Below are positions 1-9,091 of a DNA stretch of 64,000 nt, piece after piece (the stretch's first letter is position 1; every line of letters begins with the position of its first letter). Position numbers and translations under genes: made by a program. Below the pieces are notes generated by a model, which was not told the DNA's origin, made no database searches, and saw only the letters and a program-made list of their open reading frames with translations. The DNA comes from a cyanobacterium endosymbiont of Epithemia clementina EcSB (GTDB taxonomy: Bacteria > Cyanobacteriota > Cyanobacteriia > Cyanobacteriales > Microcystaceae): positions 489,110 through 553,109 of the forward strand of contig NZ_CP123991.1 of NCBI RefSeq assembly GCF_029919255.1, given 5' to 3'.

Positions 1-227
1 AGTATGGTTCCTTGCTCGTAAAGTTGATTAAATAAAGGGGAGACTGTAGTATCTCGGAAAATAACTAGACAGTCAATTTGCACGTCATGACTGTTTACTA
101 AGTTGAGCAGCTCCTGAGAAGAGTCAACTAGTTGAATAGAGTAGGATTTACCGCTCAGAATATTCGTCAAATTCTTGGCAATGCGGTGATCTCTGATATA
201 GAGAAAAATTGATAATCTAGATTGCAA
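1..227 (-). CDS. kaiA: Circadian clock protein KaiA, N-terminal part (runs off the window edge)
   Basis: KaiA stimulates KaiC autophosphorylation in the cyanobacterial clock. The reverse strand reads from a TTG at 225-227 (LQSRLSIFLYI...) with no stop to the window edge, giving 75 residues. The pattern is that of the KaiA pseudo-receiver domain: LSI near the start, IDCLV around residue 50, and FNQLYEQG near the edge. TTG is the only usual start codon between the upstream in-frame stop and the conserved LSI segment. The C-terminal KaiC-binding domain lies outside the window, so I cannot say the gene is complete. The recognition rests on remembered family sequence. Confidence 0.85.
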   Translation of the reverse strand, partial: MQSRLSIFLYIRDHRIAKNLTNILSGKSYSIQLVDSSQELLNLVNSHDVQIDCLVIFRDTTVSPLFNQLYEQGTI

Positions 228-654
228 GGTTTTAATATTAAGAACTAGGTCACTAGAGAATTATTAAAGAACAAACTGAAGAGTATCAGCAACTCCTTCC
301 CATAAAAGTTAACACAAATACTTTCAGATCAGATAATTCAGGGTCTTGGACTAAACTTTCTCAAGAAAAATCAAGCACTCACTTACAAGTTTACTATTAT
401 CAATTCTTCGTGATCAAGATAGCGCTACATTTTATAGCAGGTAAGCTTAAATAAGCCTACTACTAAAAAATAGTTAAAGAATAATAGTTGCTAGATACTA
501 ACTTAGCCTAAAAATTAGTTAAAAAAATTTAAAAATCAAGAACTTTGAGAGTTAACTGGCGATAAACAAATACTCCCAAACGAGGACAAGAACCCAAGTT
601 TTATATGTAAATGTAAAAAACAAAGCCAAAATAATTGCAGAATAGGTAAGATAT

Positions 655-699
655 TTGAATAATCCAATCATAAATTATCTTTATGATTGGATTATTCAA
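655..699. repeat. Perfect 20-bp hairpin
   Basis: Arms 655-674 and 680-699 are exact reverse complements, with a 5-nt loop. It is not at the 3' end of either neighbouring gene and has no T-run after it, so it does not look like their terminator. Confidence 0.85.
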
Positions 700-1361
700 G
701 TAAAGGAAAGAAAAGATCAAATCTATTGAATAGCCTTTATAAAAGGATGAACGTACTTTCTAATAACCAAGAATCATCTTTCTTCTTTTTTTTAAAAAAA
801 AGTTCAATAAACTCTTAGAATCATTCGTTATTTTTTAAAATTTAGGATCGAATAAAACTTGAAAAATAAAAATAAATCTTCAGTATTTAGTTTTTTAAAA
901 TGAATATAATTGTAGAGAATAGTTGATTTTTTTAAAATAAGTACTACGATAGCGATCAAAATATTTTGTGTTTAACTCTAATTTTTTTTAAAAAAAAGAA
1001 ATAAAAAAATACTTGAGCAAAAAATATTATATTATTTTATGTAGAGAGAAAATAATATAATATTTAATTCTTATAAAAACAAGTTTTACTAGTAATTAAG
1101 TAATTGTATAAATATCTTTTAAAAAGTTAAATGTGCTTTTTATCCATGAGTTTGCGAGAAATTTTTTTATTTTTTACTTGTTGAAATTAACTTAAATGTT
1201 AAGAACAATTATAGAAATAATTGTTGAATATAAATCTGCCTAAACATGAAATATTTTTAACTGAGTTTGATAAATTAGTAGCTAACGACTTTCAAGACTC
1301 TCATTTCAACTGTATTGAACAAGTTCAAAAACTGAATTTTTATAGAGCTCAAGTTTGTAAA

Positions 1362-1396
1362 AGCTATGAAGTCTTGCTTTGCAAGACTTCATAGCT
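1362..1396. repeat. Perfect 16-bp hairpin upstream of the hybrid kinase gene
   Basis: Arms 1362-1377 (AGCTATGAAGTCTTGC) and 1381-1396 are exact reverse complements around a TTT loop. It lies about 140 bp upstream of the kinase start, so it could be in the 5' leader or be neutral. Confidence 0.85.
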
Positions 1397-1534
1397 GGTT
1401 TAGATAAGCCATAAGTTTTTGTACTAAAAAATTTTTGTAAACTTATTCTAAGAATTGTAATCATTTGTAATTTCTAAGTCTTTAAAGACTACTAATCAAG
1501 GCAAGATTTAAAATGAAGGATAGAGATACCTGTC

Positions 1535-4099
1535 TTGTATTCGGACAGAATCACCCCCGTTAGGCCGATGCTGACCCTAAAACAATTCCTGCACCCTGTC
1601 CCGATTTGTCAATCTTCTATCACCATTGAAGAGATTACTACCCTATTTCGCTCAGGGAACTATGAGCAGGTAGTAATGGTAGATTGTGACCAAAAGCCAT
1701 TAGGCATGGTCTCTAGCCATTATTTTCTTTCATTACTCCTACAACAGTCTTTTGAGGCTATGCCTTCATTGTCTAGGTTTTCTGAAAACAGTACTCAAGT
1801 ATCTCAATCGTTGACGCTAAATGACCTGGAGAATTTGTTAACTCCTTTAGTACTTATTCCTTATGACCTAAAAGTCATAGATTTTTCTGCTTATTTACAA
1901 GACAAGAACGTTGACCCAAGGACTTCTCCTACCTATGGACTTGTGAATGATAGTGGAAACTTTCAGGGACTTTTCGATAGCCGAAAAATGCTAAAAGCTT
2001 TTTTGACTCAAACATTCCCTATTGCCAGTCAACTTTCTTCATTAGTCACCTCAGGATCGTTACTGATAGAATTGTTAGAGCAATTTCCCTTACCAGTTAT
2101 GTTACAAACAAAACAGGGAAATGTGATACAACGAAATCGTACTTGGCGTGAGCAAATTGGGGAATTAATTCCCTCTAATAATGCTAGTACTTGCTCCTTA
2201 TCGAGCCAAAAACTACAATCTCTCTCGGATCAAGTCGTCGCAGTTGGCCAAACCCTTGCTTCTCACTTTCCCTCCCCCTACTACTTAGCAGACCGTTCTT
2301 CTCTGACGACTCATCCTTCTTATTCTCAATGGTTTCAATCTATTCCTGAGAAGTGTAAACCTCAAGAGCCTATAAACGATACCAATTCGTTACATCCTCC
2401 GTTGCCTTCTCCTAGCTCATTAATCAGCCCTAATCTAGGCAAAGAAAGAGTTTGGAAATTTGTTAAATGTCCCTTAAGCACAGAAGATGAAGAAGTTTCT
2501 CTAGTCTTAGCCACTGATGTCACAGAGCAGCAAAGGCTGTGTCGAGAATTAGCGGCAAAAAATGCTGATTTAGTTCAGCTTAATCGTCTCAAAGATGAAT
2601 TCCTCGCTTGTATTAGCCATGAGTTAAAATCACCCCTCACAGCAGTGGTGGGATTGTCGAGTCTTTTAAGAGAACAAAAAGTTGGTAAACTTAATTCTCG
2701 TCAAATCCATTATGCCCAGTCAATTTACCGCAGTGGCCGTCAATTAATGACTATAGTGAACGATTTACTCGATCTTACTCACTTAGAAACGGGGCAGCTT
2801 AAGTTGACTTTTATTTCACTTAACATCCAAAGTGTCTGTGAACGAGCCTACCATTCCATCGCTGAAAAATACCAGGATAAAATCGATAACTCCATATCGT
2901 TTTTCCTAGAAATAGAACCAGGATTAGAGTTTTTCTTAGCCGATGAACTGCGGTTACATCAGATGTTAGTGAATCTGTTAGATAATGCTATAAAATTTAG
3001 CAAATCTGGTGGATCAGTTGGCATAAAAGTAAATTACTGGGAGGATTGGGTTGCGTTTAACGTTTGGGATACAGGCATTGGCATTCCTGAAGAGTCCCAA
3101 CACTTGATCTTTCAGAAATTCCAACAATTAGAAAATCCGTTGACTAGTAAATTTGAAGGGACTGGCTTAGGACTGATACTAACCCAGCGCTTAGCAAGAG
3201 CTCACGGGGGTGAGATTTCTTTTATTTCTAAAGCAGGACAAGGAAGTCAGTTTACACTACTGTTGCCCCCTGATGCTAAATCTCAGGATAAGAAACATCA
3301 CCATCAATCTTCGCCAAGTTCTTATCCCTTGGTGTTGATTGTCGAAGCCATTCCTCAATGTATCGAAAATTTGATGAGTAAGCTGAGTGAATTAGGCTAT
3401 CGAGTGGTTATCGCCCGTACTGGCACAGAAGCAGTGGAAAAAGCACGACGATTACGTCCCTATGCTATTTTGCTAAATCCCTTATTACCCTTACTATCGG
3501 GATGGGACGTATTGACATTACTCAAATCCGATCCCCAAACTCGGAAAATTCGCGTTTTCATGACAACTACGGAGAATCGTCAACCTTTTAAAGAACCAAA
3601 TCAAGCGGACGGCTTTGTATCAGTTCCTCTTGATTCATCAGTGTTAAAAACAATTTTTGGGGAAGTTAATCCTCTAAAAAAGACTTCTGATCGTGCTTTG
3701 ACTCTATTAAGCCTTTGTCCTAACTATTCTGATGGCAAAACTAGCTCTGTTCTATGCTCTCCTCTAGACTGGGCTTTAACGGATTTGTCCTCTCAATTGA
3801 ATCATCGTATTCTTGAAGGCGATGATCTCGAACAAGCACAAATATTAACCAGTGTTTGGCAAGTAGATGTAGTGATCCTAGATGGCCGTTATCTTGATGA
3901 TCCAACCGATTACGTACAATTATTTTCTGAACAACCTAGATTAGCTGAGTTACCTTTAGTCACCTTAGACTTAAAAACAACTGAAGCAGCCAATCGAGTT
4001 GAAAATCTATCTGTTTTTCCTTGCTTGATTCCTCGGAATCAGAAAAATACTCAGCAATTATGGCAGGTGATTTCTATTGCCGCCTCAAGTACGCTTTAA
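1535..4099 (+). CDS. Hybrid sensor histidine kinase with CBS-like, PAS-like, kinase and degenerate receiver domains
   Basis: An 854-residue two-component kinase. The N-terminal ~170 residues resemble two CBS units (QVVMVDCDQKPLGMVSS; GLVNDSGNFQGLFDSR), followed by a PAS-like stretch. The H-box is SHELKSPLTAVVG (His near 362), the N-box LLDNAIKF (~481), the G1-box DTGIGIPEE (~511) and the G2-box GTGLGL (~542), so kinase catalysis looks intact. The receiver from ~599 is degenerate: the phospho-acceptor position reads LLNPLLPLLSGW, with Asn in place of Asp, and the acidic pair reads VEAIP. A second receiver-like unit ends the protein. No transmembrane segment is obvious. The listed start is TTG; an ATG at 1568 (MLTLKQF) is the alternative. 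Ligand and output are unknown. Confidence 0.85.
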   Translation: MYSDRITPVRPMLTLKQFLHPVPICQSSITIEEITTLFRSGNYEQVVMVDCDQKPLGMVSSHYFLSLLLQQSFEAMPSLSRFSENSTQVSQSLTLNDLENLLTPLVLIPYDLKVIDFSAYLQDKNVDPRTSPTYGLVNDSGNFQGLFDSRKMLKAFLTQTFPIASQLSSLVTSGSLLIELLEQFPLPVMLQTKQGNVIQRNRTWREQIGELIPSNNASTCSLSSQKLQSLSDQVVAVGQTLASHFPSPYYLADRSSLTTHPSYSQWFQSIPEKCKPQEPINDTNSLHPPLPSPSSLISPNLGKERVWKFVKCPLSTEDEEVSLVLATDVTEQQRLCRELAAKNADLVQLNRLKDEFLACISHELKSPLTAVVGLSSLLREQKVGKLNSRQIHYAQSIYRSGRQLMTIVNDLLDLTHLETGQLKLTFISLNIQSVCERAYHSIAEKYQDKIDNSISFFLEIEPGLEFFLADELRLHQMLVNLLDNAIKFSKSGGSVGIKVNYWEDWVAFNVWDTGIGIPEESQHLIFQKFQQLENPLTSKFEGTGLGLILTQRLARAHGGEISFISKAGQGSQFTLLLPPDAKSQDKKHHHQSSPSSYPLVLIVEAIPQCIENLMSKLSELGYRVVIARTGTEAVEKARRLRPYAILLNPLLPLLSGWDVLTLLKSDPQTRKIRVFMTTTENRQPFKEPNQADGFVSVPLDSSVLKTIFGEVNPLKKTSDRALTLLSLCPNYSDGKTSSVLCSPLDWALTDLSSQLNHRILEGDDLEQAQILTSVWQVDVVILDGRYLDDPTDYVQLFSEQPRLAELPLVTLDLKTTEAANRVENLSVFPCLIPRNQKNTQQLWQVISIAASSTL

Positions 4100-4435
4100 A
4101 ATTCCCCAATAATAATATATTGTGATTCATCAACTCCTTCGATGAATTACCAAGGAGTTAATCAGGTCTTTAGCTTCCACACTGGGGACCCATGCTATAA
4201 ACAAAAGGGAACGCCTCGAACCGTGGAGGAATTCCGCAATAATCTCAGGGCTGAGATGAAAATGAGCTCAAGACTTGACAACTAAAGCTGATAGGAATGT
4301 TGGTAGTGCTGACTTTGGAGGTACCTAGGTGGGGTAGGTAAATGGAAGTATTTTCTATCTAGAAAAGTAGAGGTGAGGTAGCAAGGTTTTATTGTGAGGT
4401 ACAAAAAGCCCGTGCTCATCAACAATGTCAATAGT
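4100..4435. other. Convergent intergenic region with a possible small ORF
   Basis: 336 bp between the 3' ends of the kinase and plsC. It is richer in GC than the deserts elsewhere, and I saw no tRNA, SRP RNA, tmRNA or RNase P motif. The only open frame of note is at 4142-4285. Confidence 0.5.
4142..4285 (+). CDS. Possible 47-residue ORF or remnant, unrecognised
   Basis: An ATG frame (MNYQGVNQVFSFHTGDPCYK...RTVEEFRNNLRAEMKMSSRLDN) with an ordinary protein-like composition in a locally GC-richer stretch. The downstream sequence in a shifted frame (KADRNVGSADFGGT) also looks protein-like, so this may be the 5' part of a frameshifted gene. I do not recognise the family, and the translation signal is not clear. 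Confidence 0.25.
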   Translation: MNYQGVNQVFSFHTGDPCYKQKGTPRTVEEFRNNLRAEMKMSSRLDN

Positions 4436-5086
4436 CTAACGCCCTAAATCATGCATTTTGTTAATGGCCATAGCACATTTTTGGGTAACAGCTGTTAATT
4501 CAGGACGTTTAACTGATGCAGGGGGATCGATTAAGGTTCCAATGCGTAAAGTAATAGGAACAGGAAGGGGAACACGAACACCCTTGGGGAGGATTTTATC
4601 AGTCCCCCATAAACAGACTGGAAGTAAGGGAAGTTGAGCTTTAGCAGCAATCATAGCTGCTCCCAATTTGGGTTCATGAATACGACCATCTGTTGTGCGA
4701 GTTCCTTCAAGGAAAATACCTACAATCCATCCTTCTTTGAGAGCATTTAAGGCCGCCCGAATTGCCCCGCGATCACCTGAACTTCGTTTAACAGGGTAGG
4801 CTCCATATAACTCAATTCCCTTTCTCAAGAAGGGAATCTCAAATAACTCTTGTTTAGCCATGTATGCCACGGGACGACCAACTCCACTGCCCAAAATAGG
4901 AGGATCAAAGTAACTAGCGTGGTTACTGACAATAATTAAAGGATTTTTTAGCGGAACATTTTCAAGTCCATAAATTTTCCCTCGGAAATAAGTATAGAAG
5001 ATTGGAGCAATAATAATTCCCTTAAATAAATAATAAAGAATTAGATTTTTAAGAGTCTCTCGTTCGCGAAATTCACTGTTAGACAT
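4436..5086 (-). CDS. plsC: 1-acyl-sn-glycerol-3-phosphate acyltransferase (PlsC family)
   Basis: The family acylates lysophosphatidic acid to phosphatidic acid at the inner membrane, the second acylation step of glycerolipid synthesis. The 216-residue protein has the block I motif NHASYFDPP (N55, H56, D61: the HX4D catalytic pair) and the block III motif EGTRTTDG near residue 126. A hydrophobic stretch at ~14-34 would anchor it in the membrane. The length is usual for cyanobacterial PlsC. It lies 32 bp downstream of the coiled-coil gene on the same strand, so the two may be co-transcribed. Substrate preference cannot be read from the sequence. Confidence 0.9.
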   Translation of the reverse strand: MSNSEFRERETLKNLILYYLFKGIIIAPIFYTYFRGKIYGLENVPLKNPLIIVSNHASYFDPPILGSGVGRPVAYMAKQELFEIPFLRKGIELYGAYPVKRSSGDRGAIRAALNALKEGWIVGIFLEGTRTTDGRIHEPKLGAAMIAAKAQLPLLPVCLWGTDKILPKGVRVPLPVPITLRIGTLIDPPASVKRPELTAVTQKCAMAINKMHDLGR

Positions 5087-5118
5087 GGTTATTACTTATT
5101 TTTTCCTATTTTTTCCCC

Positions 5119-5703
5119 CTAATCAAACCACCATATATTCTCATTGGTCAGTTTCTCCTTGGATAAAGAGGATGCAACATAATCTTCAAATAATCGCGGC
5201 GGATGACTTGTCTGAGATTTTTTAATTTTAAGAACCATTGCTGCTTGAGACTCAGGAGAAGATTTAGGTAAATTTGATTTTTGGGCTACTTCAGCTTTGA
5301 GTTTATCAATTACTTGTTGTTGAGCTAATTTAACAGCAATCTCTTCCTTTTTTTTGAGTTGCGTGTTAAGCCTTTCAACTAGTTGTTTTTGTTTTTCCAA
5401 TTCTGTCTGATATTGATTCGCTTTGTGAGTATCTAGTTTAAGACTTGTGACCGATATTTTTTCTTGTTCTAAGCTCATTTGTAGCTCATTAACTTGTTTA
5501 TTAGTTTTATCTAAAGTTTCGGTTAATTCCCGAACTTTAATTTCGAGTTCAGCTTTATTCATGCGACTTAACCTAGCATTGGTAGTAAATTGCGATGAGG
5601 GGAGAGCCTGAGGACTTTTTTCTTTAGTTGTGTCGGAGGTATTTCTAGGAACATCTGAGAAAGCTTCTTTCCTTAGGAAATCAGATAAACTTTTCTTTAT
5701 CAT
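5119..5703 (-). CDS. Coiled-coil protein encoded directly after the ParA-like gene
   Basis: 194 residues with a polar, probably disordered N-terminus (~1-45) and a long central coiled coil rich in Gln, Lys and Glu (~50-135, starting NKAELEIKVRELTETLDK). A Ser/Pro/Lys-rich linker leads to a short hydrophobic tail ending NIWWFD. Its start codon overlapped the original stop of the ParA-like gene (ATGA), so the two were translationally coupled and the product is probably the partner of that ATPase. ParA partners of the McdB type also combine a Gln-rich coiled coil with a C-terminal Trp, which makes a carboxysome-positioning role conceivable. That is inference, not homology I can show. Confidence 0.6.
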   Translation of the reverse strand: MIKKSLSDFLRKEAFSDVPRNTSDTTKEKSPQALPSSQFTTNARLSRMNKAELEIKVRELTETLDKTNKQVNELQMSLEQEKISVTSLKLDTHKANQYQTELEKQKQLVERLNTQLKKKEEIAVKLAQQQVIDKLKAEVAQKSNLPKSSPESQAAMVLKIKKSQTSHPPRLFEDYVASSLSKEKLTNENIWWFD

Positions 5704-6341
5704 AATTTACTCGAATCTCGTTGTGACTCTTCTGTTACCCTACGATAATCCGCTTGAGCTTCTTTGGCATTTTTCCTCTACCATTCTGTGATAAGAACTC
5801 CTTCTAATACCGCTCGTTCATGGGCTTTATACTGACGGATAAAAGTATGGCAAGTAGGAGTAATTTTCAATTCTAGGAGGGTATTTTTTGCCTCTAAGGT
5901 TTCTTTAACGCTACGGGAATCTATCTTAGTTAACAAAACCAGGTGAGCAGTTTTAAACGGCACTACCATGGTGTGTACTGACTTAATTAAGGTTGTTAAA
6001 TCCATCAGAGTTGGTGGTATAGACAAAATTAAATGATCAGCAGACAAAATCACAGCTCTTAGGCCTTCTGAACGCAATGCTGGAGGTGTACCTACAACAA
6101 GTCTATAATTACTGATTTGATAGATTTGTGCTAATAATTTAGCGTTGTTTTCTACCGTTAAATCAAAATAAATACCTTCTTTGTCACGTCGTGTCCACCA
6201 AGTTGCAGATTTCTGATGCTCAGAATCTACTAACAAAACTTCTTGTTTTTTTGATAAAATAGCGGCTAAATTGACGGCTGTGGTAGTTTTACTTACGTCC
6301 CCTTTACCATTAACGACGGCGAGAATAATCGTTTTTGACAA
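5700..6341 (-). pseudogene. ParA/MinD-like ATPase gene, degenerate and prematurely stopped
   Basis: The open frame 5778-6341 encodes 187 residues of a ParA-type ATPase (VNGKG...KTTTAVNLAAIL; switch region DSEHQKSATWW). An in-frame TAG at 5778-5780 ends it, yet the same frame stays readable for 24 more codons (RKNAKEAQADYRRVTEES...) to a TGA overlapping the next gene's ATG. The original gene therefore ran to 5700. Functional residues have also changed: the deviant Walker A, normally KGGVGKTT, reads KGDVSKTT; DxDPQ reads DSEHQ; and the Walker B Asp before TPP is Gly (VVGTPPA). ATP hydrolysis seems unlikely. This ORF is better annotated as a decaying gene than as an active partitioning ATPase. 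Confidence 0.75.
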
Positions 6342-9091
6342 AGACGATGTTAAGGAAGACTTCCCTTAGCTCATAGTTAGTTTTTGCTACATCGATGATT
6401 CTTTTCACCATATCATGGGGGTTGACCTTTGGTCATTAATTGTCATTAAGCTAAATTGAATAATAGTATCTCACTATCATTTAGAAAATCCTTCTCTAAG
6501 AGAATTATCTAAGTACTCAATGGCTGCTCCACATCCAGCATGAGTAAGTAATTTTAGATAAATCTAAAAATAGAAAAGTAGTTAAAGAAGAGCAATCTTC
6601 TAGATTTCAACTTGTCTAAAAATTAAGCTAATAGAATTAGAATGGTAAGCACTATACAAAGTTGACTGGCAACCCTAAAATTCTCTCTAGAACTAGAGAA
6701 AGAGTAAAAAGATCATGCTTAAATTCAAAAATATGGAAAATTAAAGAGATAGTAGACAAAGTAAATATACCATAAAATATTATTTAGAGAGTAATTAGAA
6801 AAACAACTTCTAGATAATTTCTTTAATAAAAATAAGTACTATGTGAGTATCCGAGAAGTGGGAAAAATCTAGAACAAGGACAATACAAAATTTCTTGAAA
6901 AGATCTCGGCAAAAGGAAATAAACTCATCATAGCCAATAATTTTTTTAAAAAAATAGAAAAGTTGAGTTAATTCTGGAAGAAATATGTAAGTCCTTAAAA
7001 AAGAACTGTCAATGGAAGTAAACAAAGTTCAGAGCTAGAAGTAATCCGTACTAAAATAGTTTTTTAGAAAAAATTGCAGAAAGACCACATATATACAGCC
7101 AATAATCATTAAAAATGATTATTGGCTGTATATATGTGGTTTAGTTTTAATAAAATTAAAATGATAGAAATAACAAGAAGGATACTTATTTCCTTTCTAT
7201 CATCTTTTTTTGTGGACTATACGTGAACAGAAAAAAAAACTGATGAAATCATTGGAAGTATATCTGAAAATATATATCACAACATTTACAATTTCTATAA
7301 TTATTTTGAATTTAGGCAATATATATTTTATAAAAATTTTTACAACTAATTATCAATTTTCTTTAAGTATAGATAGTAAAGCTAGAGATACTCTAGTTTA
7401 GAGCCTGTTTTTTTATCATGTTTATGATTTTTTTATAAAAAGTGGCATTATCAAAATAATAATACCTTCTAGTTATCATCGAATAATGAAACTTATAAAT
7501 TATAAATTAATATATTTATACTAAAACTATTTCTGCTATTTAAAAAAACTTTACATATTTTCTTATTATTTTATGTTTTATCGTAGTATCATTGTTTCTA
7601 TTATAGAGAACTATAAATATATGGAGAGCTTCCTCTATTATTACTTCTAATTTTATCTATATATCCTCTTCTTATTTTAGTTTTTTTAAAAAACCAAGCA
7701 ATTTTATTTCTCCATAATTAAGTCATTTTTGTTTTAGTTTTGTCATTATTTCACTTGGAAAATAACTTTAACCTTTGTTTATATTCAATTTTACTATATT
7801 TTTATTGCCTATTTAAAAAACTATGTAATCTTACATTTACTTACTTTTTTTACCATAACTTTAAAGGTATATAACTAAGTTTAAATAAACAGCATATTTT
7901 AACTACTTTTAAATTTTAATTAAAAATTACTACTATAATTCATAGTTATAACTATACAATTCAATTGCTTATTTTAGAGGTAGAAAAAGATTACTCTTAA
8001 TATGTGCTATAATCGTGGCTTAGTTTTCATAAATATGAAAAAAATGTAGATCAATAATGTAAGTATGTATATTTTATTAATTCATAAAAGTATACAAGCT
8101 ATTGATTAGTGTGCTATGCCGAATAAATAGCTTGGCTGGTACTAAAAAAAGTGTAAAAAAACACAAGCAGAAAAAGAAAGTTTTATTACTAATAATAGAT
8201 GTGTAAATAATTTCAAGAATGATGTAGATAACTTATACTAAGAGTGCCGAATAACCCAGTTAATTATAACTTAATTGGTTACTTAATTAATCACTTAATT
8301 GAAAATTTTATGATTCTAATCTTTTTAAACTAGAATTTTTTATTATCAAATAATAGTTTTAATCAGGCTGAATTCAAGAGAATAAGTTTATTTAAAAAAT
8401 TATTCTCTGACAAACATATTAACTTTTCAATCTTTTTAGACTTATATTTCAGTAAGTCATTCATAACGACACAAGCTTCTAATTATAGACTCAATACGTC
8501 TATTTTAGAATAAGTTAAAGCTTCTTTATTTGTTCATTATTCAAAAGTAAAATAAGTAAAAAAATTGATGTACTGAGCAATCTAATTAAGATAATATTTT
8601 CCTCTCAGTTATTAATAAATTTTCCATAAGTTCGTCTTCCTTCAGTTACTCGGGTACAATGAGAAATCATGGCTAAATAAACTCAGATTTTCTAAAAAAA
8701 ACCAGGTTTTAAAAATTAGAGTTATCTCAACATCGTCAAATATTTCCATGTTAGAGTTTGAACTCTATCTGTGCAAACTGCAAAAGCATAAAGTATTTTT
8801 TTAGGCTAACTTAAGTTTGTATGCTAAACAATATATGGTCAGGATATTAACTGTAATATCTATTTTTTATGTAAGCGAGTACTTAGTTTTTATAGAGTGG
8901 CACTGCAATTTTATTCTAGCAATTATTCTATCTCAATCAAAGAGACTTTCTTAAGCTATCAAATAAATTTTTATGCTTTTTGTTGTTTCATAACGTCTAA
9001 GGAGAAGATTGACAACACTATAGATATAGATGACTTGAAAAGGCTCTGTTAGTTAACGCCGATTTTTTTCTAGAAATACAGAAAGTTCACA
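6342..9091. other. 2.75-kb AT-rich desert
   Basis: The short open frames at 6810-7025 (-) and 7210-7401 (+) are AT-driven and lack family features. Two short minus-strand stretches look like protein debris: ~6480-6550 (reads THAGCGAAIEYLDNSLREGF) and ~8605-8690 (reads ISHCTRVTEGRRTYGKF). Neither can be assigned. The longest perfect hairpin of the window is at 7084-7140. Otherwise I see nothing. Confidence 0.6.
7084..7140. repeat. Perfect 27-bp hairpin, the longest in the window
   Basis: Arms 7084-7110 and 7114-7140 are exact reverse complements around a 3-nt AAA loop. No gene ends nearby. The arms are mixed sequence (they include CAGCCAATAATCATT), so this is not a simple AT run. Confidence 0.9.

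Larger units (their letters stand above)
228..1534. other. AT-rich intergenic region between divergent kaiA and a histidine kinase gene
   Basis: About 1.3 kb with no supportable gene. It holds two perfect hairpins (655-699 and 1362-1396), listed separately. The promoters of both flanking genes must lie here, but I cannot single out boxes in such AT-rich sequence. A short open stretch around 1260-1340 (+) looks mildly protein-like and could not be identified. Confidence 0.6.

Noticed and set aside
4100-4435. tmRNA, SRP RNA or RNase P RNA in the GC-richer spacer
   Set aside because: None of the conserved cores of these RNAs was found on either strand.
6480-6550. Possible beta-carbonic anhydrase fragment (THAGCGAAIEYL)
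   Set aside because: GHAxCGA-like resemblance is too short, and no second motif of the family is visible nearby.
6810-7025. 71-codon minus-strand frame rich in Phe and Ile
   Set aside because: Same AT-driven composition and no motif; not supportable as a gene.
7210-7401. 63-codon plus-strand frame in the desert
   Set aside because: Its composition (Ile, Lys, Thr, Tyr) is what random translation of AT-rich DNA gives. It has no ribosome site or family motif.
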